This document shows positions 1 to 6,639 of a stretch of 11,549 nt of DNA, piece after piece. A program made the translations under genes and the position numbers. Numbering within the stretch: the stretch's first letter is position 1; each line of letters starts with the position of its first letter. The notes under the pieces were generated by a model that did no database searches, was not told the origin of the DNA, and was given only the letters and a program-made list of their open reading frames with translations. Source of the DNA: an uncultured Prevotella sp. (lineage in GTDB: Bacteria; Bacteroidota; Bacteroidia; Bacteroidales; Bacteroidaceae); the NCBI GenBank assembly GCA_900550635.1, contig URSZ01000076.1, forward strand, positions 1 to 11,549, given 5' to 3'.

Positions 1-2
1 GA

Positions 3-1241
3 TACCGCCAGCGTTATGTTGACCTTGTGGTTAACTCTGGCATAAAGGAAACATTCCTTAAACGTGCGCAGATATACAAGAGCATGCGCGCACAGTTCGA
101 CGCAGACGGATATACAGAGGTCGAGACACCAATACTGCAACCTATCCCCGGCGGCGCGAGCGCCCGCCCGTTCATAACGCACCACAACGCGCTGGACATT
201 GACCTGTACCTGCGCATAGCCTGCGAGCTTTATCTCAAACGGCTCATCGTGGGCGGATTCGAGGGAGTTTATGAATTTTCAAAGAACTTCCGCAACGAAG
301 GCATGGACAAGAACCATAATCCCGAGTTTACTTGCATGGAACTCTATGTTTCATACAAGGATTACAAGTGGATGATGTGCTATACCGAGAAGCTGCTGGA
401 AAGGATTGCGCTTGACGTGAACGGTACGACCAAGGTCGTAGTGGACGGAAAGGAAATAGACTTCAAGGCTCCTTACCGGCGTGTTACCATGCTCGACTCG
501 ATTAAAGAGAAAACAGGCTACGACCTTACCGACAAGACAGAAGACGAAATAAGGGCTATATGCAAGGAACTGAAGCTCGACAGCGTGGACGAGACTTTCG
601 GCAAGGGCAAGATGATAGACGAGATTTTCGGAGAGTTCTGCGAAGGCACATACATACAGCCTACCTTTATAATAGATTATCCTATCGAGATGAGCCCGCT
701 AACAAAGAAACATCGCGACAATCCCAACCTTACCGAGCGTTTCGAACTCATGGTGAACGGCAAGGAGCTTGCGAATGCTTACAGCGAGCTTAACGACCCG
801 ATAGACCAGGAAGAACGCTTCAAGGAGCAGTTGCGCCTGAGCGAAAAGGGCGACGACGAGGCCATGTTCATCGACCAGGATTTCCTGCGTTCGCTGCAAT
901 ACGGAATGCCGCCGGTTTCGGGAATAGGTATAGGTATCGACAGGCTGGCAATGCTCATGACCGGGCAGTCTTCGATACAGGAAGTGCTGTTCTTCCCGCA
1001 AATGAGACCCGAAAAGAAACCGCAGCGTGATTCGAATGAAAAATATACGGCTCTCGGCATAGCCGAAGAGTTGATTCCCATACTGCAGAAGTCAGGCTAC
1101 AATACGGTTGGCGACATGCGCGAGGTAAACCCGCAGAAACTGCAAATGCAGATAGGCGAGGTTATAAAGAAGTATAAGCTCGATGTTGCAAAGCCAAGCG
1201 TGTCCGAAGTGGAAACGTGGCTGGAAAAACTGAACGCGTGA
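3..1241 (+). CDS. lysS: Lysyl-tRNA synthetase, class II (5' partial)
   Basis: Charges tRNA-Lys with lysine in the cytoplasm using ATP. The frame is open from base 3 (YRQRYVDLVVNSG), so the N-terminal OB-fold anticodon-binding domain lies outside the window; the first in-frame start codon inside it, at 27, is not the true start. All three class II motifs are visible: motif 1 around VETPILQPIPGGASARPF, motif 2 around FRNEGMDKNHNPEFTCMELY, and motif 3 around GIGIGIDRLAMLMTG. The catalytic domain ends near FFPQMRPE. About 70 further residues follow, with a pattern like a helix-hairpin-helix domain (GYNTVGDMREVNPQKL then PSVSEVETWLEKL). As far as I recall, such an extension is usual in Bacteroidetes LysRS. 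It is the first gene of a plus-strand run, and gpsA follows 42 bases later. Confidence 0.97.
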   Translation, partial: YRQRYVDLVVNSGIKETFLKRAQIYKSMRAQFDADGYTEVETPILQPIPGGASARPFITHHNALDIDLYLRIACELYLKRLIVGGFEGVYEFSKNFRNEGMDKNHNPEFTCMELYVSYKDYKWMMCYTEKLLERIALDVNGTTKVVVDGKEIDFKAPYRRVTMLDSIKEKTGYDLTDKTEDEIRAICKELKLDSVDETFGKGKMIDEIFGEFCEGTYIQPTFIIDYPIEMSPLTKKHRDNPNLTERFELMVNGKELANAYSELNDPIDQEERFKEQLRLSEKGDDEAMFIDQDFLRSLQYGMPPVSGIGIGIDRLAMLMTGQSSIQEVLFFPQMRPEKKPQRDSNEKYTALGIAEELIPILQKSGYNTVGDMREVNPQKLQMQIGEVIKKYKLDVAKPSVSEVETWLEKLNA

Positions 1242-1283
1242 AAATTTCCTGCGTTGCGGGATGAGCAGTGAAGTCGTATTAAT

Positions 1284-2300
1284 ATGTCCGGAGCAGCAAG
1301 TGTTATGTCAGATTGTGGAAAAATAGCCATAATAGGCGGCGGCAGCTGGGCTACGGCGATAGCCAAGATAGTTCTCGAAAAGGCGGGCCATTTGAATTGG
1401 TATATCCGCCGGCAGGGAAATATCGACGCATTCATACGTCTGGGGTATAATCCCTCTTATCTTACCAGCGTCAAGTTTGATACCGGTAAGATAACGTTCA
1501 GCAACGACATAAACGAAATAGTAGAGCAAAGCGATACAGTAATATTCGTAACGCCGTCGCCTTATCTCAAACAAGTGCTGAAAAAACTGCATGTAAAACT
1601 TAACGACAAGTTCGTAGTTACCGCAATAAAAGGAATCATTCCTGAAGAAGAACTTGTTGTAACCGAATATTTCAGACAGATATACAACGTTCCCGATGAT
1701 AGCCTTGCGGTAATAAGCGGGCCGAGCCATGCAGAGGAAGTAGCGCTCAACCGTCTTACTTATCTTACAATCGGTTGCCTGGACCGAGCCAAGGGCGAGG
1801 CATTGGCCGCTGTGCTTTCGAACAATTACATAAAGACTTCGGTAAACGACGACGTTGTGGGCATAGAATACGCCACAGTTTTGAAGAATGTGTACGCCAT
1901 AGCGGTAGGCATTTGCAAAGGTTTGAATTATGGCGATAATTTCCAGGCAGTGCTGACTTCGAATGCGATAATCGAAATGAACCGTTTCCTGCGTGCGGTG
2001 TATCCTATAGAACGCTGCGTGGATGCAACGGCATATCTCGGCGATTTGCTCGTTACAGGATATTCCAATTTCAGCCGTAACCGCGAGTTCGGCACAATGG
2101 TGGGCAAAGGTTACAGCGTTAAGAATGCGCAAATCGAAATGGATATGGTGGCTGAGGGATATTACGGCACCAAGTGCCTTTACGAAATAAACAAGCACTT
2201 CTATGTGAACATGCCTATCCTTTACGCGGTGTACAACATACTGTACGAGCGCGTGTCGCCGGCGGTAGAAATAGGTTTGCTTACTGATTCGTTACGATAA
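1284..2300 (+). CDS. gpsA: Glycerol-3-phosphate dehydrogenase [NAD(P)+]
   Basis: Reduces dihydroxyacetone phosphate to sn-glycerol 3-phosphate, the backbone for phospholipids; cytoplasmic. The 338-residue product has the usual family length. A Rossmann dinucleotide-binding loop GGGSWATA is at residues 18-25. The conserved AIKG is at 114-117 and ISGPSHAEEVA at about 144-154. The catalytic lysine is expected in VLKNVYAIA (Lys201). GDLLVT (253-258) and SRNREFG (264-270) are family signatures in the C-terminal helical domain. Two in-frame ATGs are possible, 1284 and 1305; the second begins only five residues before the first beta strand and is a plausible alternative. No Shine-Dalgarno sequence marks either. 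It lies between lysS and pgi (28-base gap), consistent with one transcript. Confidence 0.96.
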   Translation: MSGAASVMSDCGKIAIIGGGSWATAIAKIVLEKAGHLNWYIRRQGNIDAFIRLGYNPSYLTSVKFDTGKITFSNDINEIVEQSDTVIFVTPSPYLKQVLKKLHVKLNDKFVVTAIKGIIPEEELVVTEYFRQIYNVPDDSLAVISGPSHAEEVALNRLTYLTIGCLDRAKGEALAAVLSNNYIKTSVNDDVVGIEYATVLKNVYAIAVGICKGLNYGDNFQAVLTSNAIIEMNRFLRAVYPIERCVDATAYLGDLLVTGYSNFSRNREFGTMVGKGYSVKNAQIEMDMVAEGYYGTKCLYEINKHFYVNMPILYAVYNILYERVSPAVEIGLLTDSLR

Positions 2301-2328
2301 GAATAATAAAATCATAAATTCAAGCATT

Positions 2329-3678
2329 ATGAAGAAAATAAGTTTGGACATCACAAATGCAAAGTCGTTTGTAAAAGACGAAGTATTTGCAGAAATGCAG
2401 CAGAAAGCTAAAGAAGCACAGAAATCGCTCGAGGCAGGAACGTGCCCCGGCAATGATTTCCTTGGTTGGCTGAACCTGCCGACTTCGATAACCGACGCAG
2501 ACCTTCAGGCAATAAAAGACTGCGCCGCAGTGTTGCGGAAAGAATGCGATACAATCGTCGTAGCAGGAATAGGCGGAAGCTATCTCGGAGCGCGCGCCGT
2601 TATCGAAGCACTTTCCAACTCGTTGCAATGGCTCAAGAATGACAACAATAATCCTACAATACTTTTTGCAGGAAACAGCATAAGCGAAGATTATCTTGCC
2701 GAACTTACAGAATACCTCAAAGACCGTAAATTCGGAGTTATCAACATTTCCAAATCAGGCACGACTACCGAAACAGCTCTCACTTTCCGTTTGCTTAAGA
2801 AGCAGTGCGAGGATCAGCGCGGCAAAGAAGTTGCCCGCAAGGTTATCGTGGCCATAACCGACGCAAAGCGCGGTGCCGCACGTGTAACGGCTGACAAGGA
2901 AGGATATACTTCTTTTGTTATTCCCGACAATGTAGGAGGTCGTTTCTCGGTGCTCACTCCTGTGGGATTACTTCCCATAGCATGTGCTGGTTTCGACATA
3001 GACGAACTTGTTGAAGGTGCACGCGACATAGAAAAGTCCACCGGCGCAGATGTTCCTTTCGAAGAGAACATAAGCGAGCAGTACGCAGCAATTCGTAACG
3101 CGCTTTATTCAAAAGGCAAGAAGATTGAAATTTTGGCCGATTTCCAACCAAAACTGCATTACATAGCCGAGTGGTGGAAGCAGTTGTACGGTGAGAGCGA
3201 AGGCAAGGATAACAAAGGAATTTTCCCTGCTTCAGTCGATTTCACTACTGATTTGCACTCCATGGGTCAATGGATTCAGGAAGGAGAACGTTCAATTTTC
3301 GAGACAGTGCTTAGCGTCGAGGAAACCAACCACAGGGTTCTTTTCCCGCACGACGAGGAGAATCTCGACGGGCTGAACTTCCTCGAAGGCCGCCGCGTTG
3401 ACGAAGTAAACAAGATGGCCGAGCTGGGAACGCGACTGGCGCATGTAGACGGTGGAGTTCCCAACATACGCGTGATTGTTCCCAAGTTGAGCGAGCGCTA
3501 TATAGGCCAGCTGATTTATTTCTTTGAGCGTGCGTGCGGCATAAGCGGAAATATTCTCGGCGTTAATGCTTTCAACCAGCCCGGTGTGGAAGCTTACAAA
3601 AAGAACATGTTCGCTTTGCTCAACAAACCCGGTTATGAAAAGGAAAGCGAAGCAATCCGCGCAAGAATAGCAGAGTAA
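2329..3678 (+). CDS. pgi: Glucose-6-phosphate isomerase
   Basis: Interconverts glucose 6-phosphate and fructose 6-phosphate in glycolysis and gluconeogenesis; cytoplasmic. At 449 residues it is the short bacterial type. Visible family signatures are the sugar-phosphate loop SKSGTTTE (141-148), GGRFS with Arg205, YGESEGK (287-293) holding the catalytic glutamate, DLHSMGQ with His310, and the C-terminal signature running to QPGVEAYK with Lys424. All expected catalytic positions are present, so the enzyme should be active. The ATG at 2329 gives an N-terminus of normal length (MKKISLDITNAKSF) and has no Shine-Dalgarno site. The next gene starts only 4 bases after the stop codon, which suggests translational coupling. 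Confidence 0.97.
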   Translation: MKKISLDITNAKSFVKDEVFAEMQQKAKEAQKSLEAGTCPGNDFLGWLNLPTSITDADLQAIKDCAAVLRKECDTIVVAGIGGSYLGARAVIEALSNSLQWLKNDNNNPTILFAGNSISEDYLAELTEYLKDRKFGVINISKSGTTTETALTFRLLKKQCEDQRGKEVARKVIVAITDAKRGAARVTADKEGYTSFVIPDNVGGRFSVLTPVGLLPIACAGFDIDELVEGARDIEKSTGADVPFEENISEQYAAIRNALYSKGKKIEILADFQPKLHYIAEWWKQLYGESEGKDNKGIFPASVDFTTDLHSMGQWIQEGERSIFETVLSVEETNHRVLFPHDEENLDGLNFLEGRRVDEVNKMAELGTRLAHVDGGVPNIRVIVPKLSERYIGQLIYFFERACGISGNILGVNAFNQPGVEAYKKNMFALLNKPGYEKESEAIRARIAE

Positions 3679-3682
3679 TTTT

Positions 3683-4408
3683 ATGTTGGAAAAAGAAATA
3701 GACAAATACCTTACTAAGTACGGCTTTGGGGATTTTAACCTCAAAGCCGTACTTTTCGATATGGACGGCGTGTTGTTCGACTCCATGCCATATCATGCCA
3801 AGGCGTGGGCGCAGGTGTGTGGCGAATACGGGTTGCCGATAGAGCCGTCGGAACCTTATTTGCACGAAGGTAGGACGGGAGCCTCTACTATCGACATCTT
3901 TGCCAACAGGTTTTGGGGCAGGAATGCAACTGACAAGGAGAAGTCGGATATATACGCCCGCAAGTGCGAGGTTTTCAATGCCTTTCCTGAAGCTCCGCGT
4001 ATGCCCGGGGCAGAAACGCTATTGTCAAAGCTAAAGGCACAGGGACTTACCATTGCCGTTGTAACCGGAAGCGGGCAGGAATCGCTTTTAAGCCGTCTGG
4101 ACAACGGGTATCACGGTTTTTTCAATAAGGACCTTGTTGTGTCGAGCCATGATACGCCGCGCGGCAAACCGGCTCCCGACCCATATCTCAAAGGGTTGGA
4201 CAAATGCGGCGTGAAGCCTAACGAAGCTGTTGTTATCGAAAACGCGCCGTTAGGAGTGCGGGCAGCCGTGGCGGCAAAGGTGTTTACAATAGCGGTGAAT
4301 ACCGGCCCGCTCGACCCTCAAATGCTTTTGAACGAAGGGGCAGGCGTTGTGTTCCCGTCAATGCAGGCGCTGGCCGACGCATGGCCGCTGTTCGGAAGCG
4401 ACAGATAA
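3683..4408 (+). CDS. HAD-superfamily phosphatase/phosphomutase, beta-phosphoglucomutase-like
   Basis: A 241-residue haloacid dehalogenase-superfamily protein with a helical cap inserted after motif I (subclass I), as in beta-phosphoglucomutase and small sugar-phosphate phosphatases. Motif I is FDMDG with nucleophile Asp26 and acid/base Asp28. Motif II is VVTGS with Thr128. Motif III is the lysine in RGKPAPDP (Lys162). Motif IV reads IENAPLG (Glu186-Asn187), where many relatives have two acidic residues. The substrate cannot be read from the sequence; its place 4 bases after pgi suggests a sugar phosphate. The start is at 3683 because motif I lies only 25 residues in and no later start could include it. 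Codons 12-24 form a long hairpin (separate entry). The gene ends at a strong terminator. Confidence 0.88.
   Translation: MLEKEIDKYLTKYGFGDFNLKAVLFDMDGVLFDSMPYHAKAWAQVCGEYGLPIEPSEPYLHEGRTGASTIDIFANRFWGRNATDKEKSDIYARKCEVFNAFPEAPRMPGAETLLSKLKAQGLTIAVVTGSGQESLLSRLDNGYHGFFNKDLVVSSHDTPRGKPAPDPYLKGLDKCGVKPNEAVVIENAPLGVRAAVAAKVFTIAVNTGPLDPQMLLNEGAGVVFPSMQALADAWPLFGSDR
3716..3754 (+). promoter_or_regulatory. Terminator-like hairpin inside the 5' end of the HAD gene
   Basis: Bases 3716-3731 pair with 3739-3754 over 16 positions, 15 Watson-Crick and one G-U, around a 7-base AT-rich loop. The right arm ends in a run of four T (3753-3756). The structure begins 37 bases after the pgi stop codon and covers codons 12-24 of the HAD gene, so it must also be read as protein; the right arm encodes the strand leading into motif I. 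It resembles an intrinsic terminator or attenuator that could cut expression of the HAD gene relative to pgi. The T run is short, so full termination is uncertain. Confidence 0.45.
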
Positions 4409-4410
4409 CA

Positions 4411-4440
4411 AAATCCGGCTCCAAAGGGGCCGGATTTTTT
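4411..4440. terminator. Rho-independent, probably bidirectional terminator
   Basis: The stem AAATCCGGCTCC (4411-4422) pairs with 4426-4437, including one G-U pair, around the loop AAA, and ends in a run of six T (4435-4440). On the opposite strand the same hairpin is followed by a T-rich stretch. It lies between the stop of the plus-strand HAD gene (4408) and the stop of the minus-strand sugar transferase (4465), so it can serve both converging transcripts. Confidence 0.88.
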
Positions 4441-4464
4441 ATGCTTCATGGGTTTTGTGTCAGT

Positions 4465-5496
4465 TCACTTGTTTTCTTTTAGCCATTCCAGGGCTTCTTC
4501 GAATGCTTTTCGCGTGCATGCACCGTTTTTTAGCTCTTTGCTCCATGCAATGACGTTTCTCTCCATTTCGTCGTACTGCTGAGCCGGAATGCTTTGCAGC
4601 AACTGGTCAAGGTTGCGCAGAGTAGGAACGCATATCCCTATTCCTTTCTTACGCACGAGCGGCGCGATGGCCGCCTTTTCCCACACGATGAGCGGCAGGT
4701 GGCAGCGCACGTACATTGAGGCTTTGAGCGGGTTGTTAAAGCGGAGGTATTCGCCATACGGGCCTTCGCATTCGTCGAGCGACGCGCCGTCCCACACAAG
4801 TCCGTAGTTAAATTTATCGTTTTCTATCAGTTTTACGTCGGACACGAAGCCGTGATAGTGTATGCAAGACGCTTTTATCTCGGCTGCGTTCAGTCCTCGT
4901 CCGCACAGTTCCAGGTCGTAGCTGTGCTCGTTTTCGGCAAGCGTGTACAGGAAAGCGTTCTTTTTACGCGGCAACGAACCTGCGTACAGCACCGATATTC
5001 TTTCTGCAGGGGCTTTGCGTACGGGCGCACTGGCTTCTTCCAGATAGTCGAACATCCAGTGTATCCCCACGCCTTCGGTACGGCCGTGCTCGTTAATCCA
5101 GCGTTTCATGTTCTCGTTGTGTATGATGATGTAGTCGGAATGCGCGAGGCGGCGCATTTCCTTTTCGGCCGTAAGTTTCTTGCGACGGAAACTGCCGAGG
5201 TCGTGTACGAGTGTAACTACCTTGGCTCCGCGCATGTGTGCGCAGCGGCATACGAATACGTAGTATTTCTTCAGCGGGTATTGCAGTGCCAGCACATCGC
5301 CGCGGTGCAGGCGGAACGGGGCAATCAGCACTCCGGCCAGTGTGGCGAAGAATCCGAGAATCTTGTTGTGGAAGTGGGTTTGAGGCAAGGCTACGTTCTT
5401 GAATCCCATGCCTTGCAGCACGTGCTCCACATAGTTCTTCGATTTCGTGCCCGCATGTACGAAATCGCGGTAGTTATGCGACAGGTAGCAATTCAT
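4465..5496 (-). CDS. Gtf3-like sugar transferase (galactofuranosyltransferase-like)
   Basis: A 343-residue protein without signal peptide, probably acting at the cytoplasmic face of the membrane on a nucleotide-sugar donor. It resembles the Gtf3/WbbI group, which includes beta-1,6-galactofuranosyltransferases and the streptococcal Fap1 glucosyltransferase Gtf3. Supporting patterns are VVTLVHDLGSFR (93-104), the domain-linking strand ISVLYAGSLPRKKN (167-180), ELCGRG (196-201), and the C-terminal signature YGLVWDG (231-237) then GPYGEYLRFNNPLKASMY (245-262), followed by LPLIVWEKAAIAPLV. This C-terminal half holds the expected donor-binding site. Acceptor and sugar cannot be deduced. No other glycan-synthesis gene is in view, so it looks like an isolated gene rather than part of a capsule cluster. 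The ATG at 5496 gives a complete N-terminus (MNCYLSHNYRDFV). Confidence 0.82.
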   Translation of the reverse strand: MNCYLSHNYRDFVHAGTKSKNYVEHVLQGMGFKNVALPQTHFHNKILGFFATLAGVLIAPFRLHRGDVLALQYPLKKYYVFVCRCAHMRGAKVVTLVHDLGSFRRKKLTAEKEMRRLAHSDYIIIHNENMKRWINEHGRTEGVGIHWMFDYLEEASAPVRKAPAERISVLYAGSLPRKKNAFLYTLAENEHSYDLELCGRGLNAAEIKASCIHYHGFVSDVKLIENDKFNYGLVWDGASLDECEGPYGEYLRFNNPLKASMYVRCHLPLIVWEKAAIAPLVRKKGIGICVPTLRNLDQLLQSIPAQQYDEMERNVIAWSKELKNGACTRKAFEEALEWLKENK

Positions 5497-5534
5497 GTAA
5501 CTGCTGTTTTTCGTGTATTTCTAATGTTATTCTG

Positions 5535-5542
5535 CAAAATTA
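5535..5542 (-). promoter_or_regulatory. Bacteroidetes-type -7 box upstream of the sugar transferase
   Basis: On the minus strand this reads TAATTTTG, an exact match to the Bacteroides sigma-ABfr -7 consensus TAnnTTTG, 39 bases upstream of the ATG at 5496. No good TTTG -33 element is visible at the usual spacing, so the assignment rests on the -7 box and its position only. Confidence 0.5.
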
Positions 5543-5703
5543 AGGATAATTTTCTATATACGTGCCCGCTTATGCCAGTGTCTTGCCGCGCGGAGCACAG
5601 GACATGGGAATGTTTGCAAAACGGGGCGGAAAAACGGGCATTTTCGGGGTGTGATAATGAAAACTGAAACACAGTTTATTATAACCATTCCGGAGCAAAT
5701 AAA

Positions 5704-5766
5704 AAATACAAGGCACATATTTCGAAATATGTCAGACATATTTTAAAATATCTCAGACATATTTTT
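5704..5766. repeat. Three 21-bp tandem units with internal dyads, operator-like
   Basis: Units 5725-5745 and 5746-5766 are identical at 19 of 21 positions. A third, degenerate unit at 5704-5724 keeps the flanks AAATA and ACATATTT (13 of 21). Unit 2 is itself an inverted repeat (AAATATG, five bases, CATATTT). Unit boundaries create an 18-bp perfect palindrome, ACATATTTCGAAATATGT (5715-5732), and a 14-bp one, ATATTTTAAAATAT (5738-5751). CTCAGAC (5752-5758) is complemented by GTCTGAG (5773-5779), and AGCGGGG occurs twice, 11 bp apart (5767-5773, 5778-5784). A 21-bp period is two helical turns, as expected for a protein binding repeatedly to one face of DNA. The array lies about 210-270 bp upstream of the sugar transferase. 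Its function is unknown. Confidence 0.6.
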
Positions 5767-5895
5767 AGCGGGGTCTGAGCGGGGATGAAAACTGTGCTTT
5801 TTTATACGGACAAACCGGGACAGAGGTTTTCGTAATTACAACAAGACGTGCAGTATGTCGGTTTCGAGGTTGCGTTTTTTTCGTGCCGGCATAAA

Positions 5896-5934
5896 ACAAA
5901 GCGTCCCGAGCCGTCAAGGCTCGGGACGCTTTGT
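5896..5934 (-). terminator. Rho-independent terminator of tRNA-Tyr
   Basis: A perfect 17-bp stem (5896-5912 with 5918-5934) with a 5-base loop. Read on the minus strand it is followed by TTTA and begins at the discriminator base of tRNA-Tyr, so there is essentially no trailer between tRNA and terminator. The strength and position make it the end of the tRNA transcript. Confidence 0.88.
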
Positions 5935-6016
5935 GGGCAAAGATGGATTCGAACCACCGAAGGCGTACGCCAGCAGATTTACAGTCTGCCCCATTTGGCC
6001 ACTCTGGAATTTGCCC
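5934..6016 (-). tRNA. tRNA-Tyr (anticodon GTA)
   Basis: Read on the minus strand, the acceptor stem GGGCAAA pairs with TTTGCCC, followed by discriminator A at 5934. The anticodon arm is GCAGA-CTGTAAA-TCTGC with anticodon GTA. A long variable arm (GGCGTACGCC region) marks a class II tRNA, as expected for bacterial tRNA-Tyr. The T arm GGTGG-TTCGAAT-CCATC is canonical with one G-U pair. CCA is not encoded, so it must be added after transcription. It lies 105 bases downstream of ribH on the same strand. No clear promoter box is seen in front of it, so read-through from the ribH transcript is possible. Confidence 0.95.
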
Positions 6017-6121
6017 TTATTTTTTTGTATCTTGTTGTTCGTTTGTTCAACCGCTCGCATGCGGTTGCCGTCGTTGTGCGGCAGTTTTGGCTTATTTGCC
6101 GCCCGTATGCAGCACTTGCTG

Positions 6122-6613
6122 TTATTTTATCTTGCGCGAGAATCCTACCATCTTGATGGCGGTTACCGCGTATTCTTCGCCTTTGTTTCCAAGCAGGCCG
6201 CCCGAGCGTTCTTCTGCCTGTTCCTGGCTGTTTGTCGTAAGAAGCCCGAATATTACCGGCACATCGCCCTCTGCATTCAGTTGCGACAAGCCGCTCGAAA
6301 CAGCCTGGCATATATAGTCGAAGTGGGGCGTGTCGCCGCGAATCACGCAGCCTATTGCTATTACGGCGTCTACTTTACCGCTTTTGGCCAACTGCGCGCA
6401 GCCGTAGATTAGTTCGAAACTTCCGGGCACGGAGTATATCAGAATGTCGTTTTCGTCAACTCCGTTTTGCTTTAGTGTTTCAACAGCCCCGTTCTGCAGG
6501 TCGCCGGTTATGCTTCCGTTCCATTCGCTCACTACTATCCCAATGCGCATTCCCTTTCCCGAAGGTGTGGAGACTGTGCTGTTTTCTATTAGGTTGAACG
6601 AATTGCTCGACAT
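6122..6613 (-). CDS. ribH: 6,7-dimethyl-8-ribityllumazine synthase
   Basis: Condenses 5-amino-6-ribitylamino-uracil with 3,4-dihydroxy-2-butanone 4-phosphate, the penultimate step of riboflavin synthesis; cytoplasmic, usually an icosahedral or pentameric assembly. The 163-residue length is normal. Active-site signatures are complete: SEWN with Trp31 stacking on the substrate, VPGSFELIYG (62-71), GCVIRGDTPHFDYI (88-101) with the catalytic His97, and the phosphate-binding arginine in AEERSGG (Arg136). The start at 6613 gives the usual short N-terminal tail before the first strand MRIGIVVSE. It follows the TPR gene by 26 bases on the same strand and probably shares its transcript. No other rib genes are in the window. 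Confidence 0.96.
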   Translation of the reverse strand: MSSNSFNLIENSTVSTPSGKGMRIGIVVSEWNGSITGDLQNGAVETLKQNGVDENDILIYSVPGSFELIYGCAQLAKSGKVDAVIAIGCVIRGDTPHFDYICQAVSSGLSQLNAEGDVPVIFGLLTTNSQEQAEERSGGLLGNKGEEYAVTAIKMVGFSRKIK

Positions 6614-6639
6614 GGCTGTAATGCTCTTTAATTAAGGCG

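Larger units (their letters stand above)
5497..5895. other. Non-coding stretch between the sugar transferase and tRNA-Tyr terminator
   Basis: About 400 bases with no convincing gene. Besides the -7 box and the 21-bp repeat array, it holds a small hairpin AAACTG/CAGTTT (5661-5677) and a 10-base direct repeat ATGAAAACTG (5657-5666 and 5785-5794). Short reading frames crossing it have low-complexity or arginine-rich translations and no family resemblance. The part from 5785 to 5890, including the T run near 5874-5881, could hide a small RNA, but no clear hairpin precedes that T run. Confidence 0.5.

Noticed and set aside
1308..2198. 296-codon minus-strand reading frame opposite gpsA
   Set aside because: Its translation is rich in Tyr, Cys and His with no recognisable fold; gpsA on the plus strand is fully supported.
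4852..5667. 271-codon plus-strand reading frame opposite the sugar transferase
   Set aside because: It is antisense to a gene with clear family motifs and runs into non-coding DNA without a fold or signal peptide.
5554..5739. 61-codon minus-strand reading frame in the intergenic region
   Set aside because: Its start lies inside the 21-bp repeat array, and the translation shows a weak hydrophobic start followed by an Arg/His-rich tail with no family match.
5704..5766. Possible CRISPR array
   Set aside because: The units are directly adjacent with no spacers, are internally palindromic, and no cas genes are present.
5497..5934. Integrated element using tRNA-Tyr as attachment site
   Set aside because: I found no duplicated tRNA 3' end and no integrase gene in the flank.
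6046..6085. Small hairpins (AACCGC/GCGGTT and TGCCG/CGGCA) downstream of ribH as a terminator
   Set aside because: The stems are short and have no T tract on the minus strand; they may still affect ribH-tRNA read-through, but there is not enough to call.
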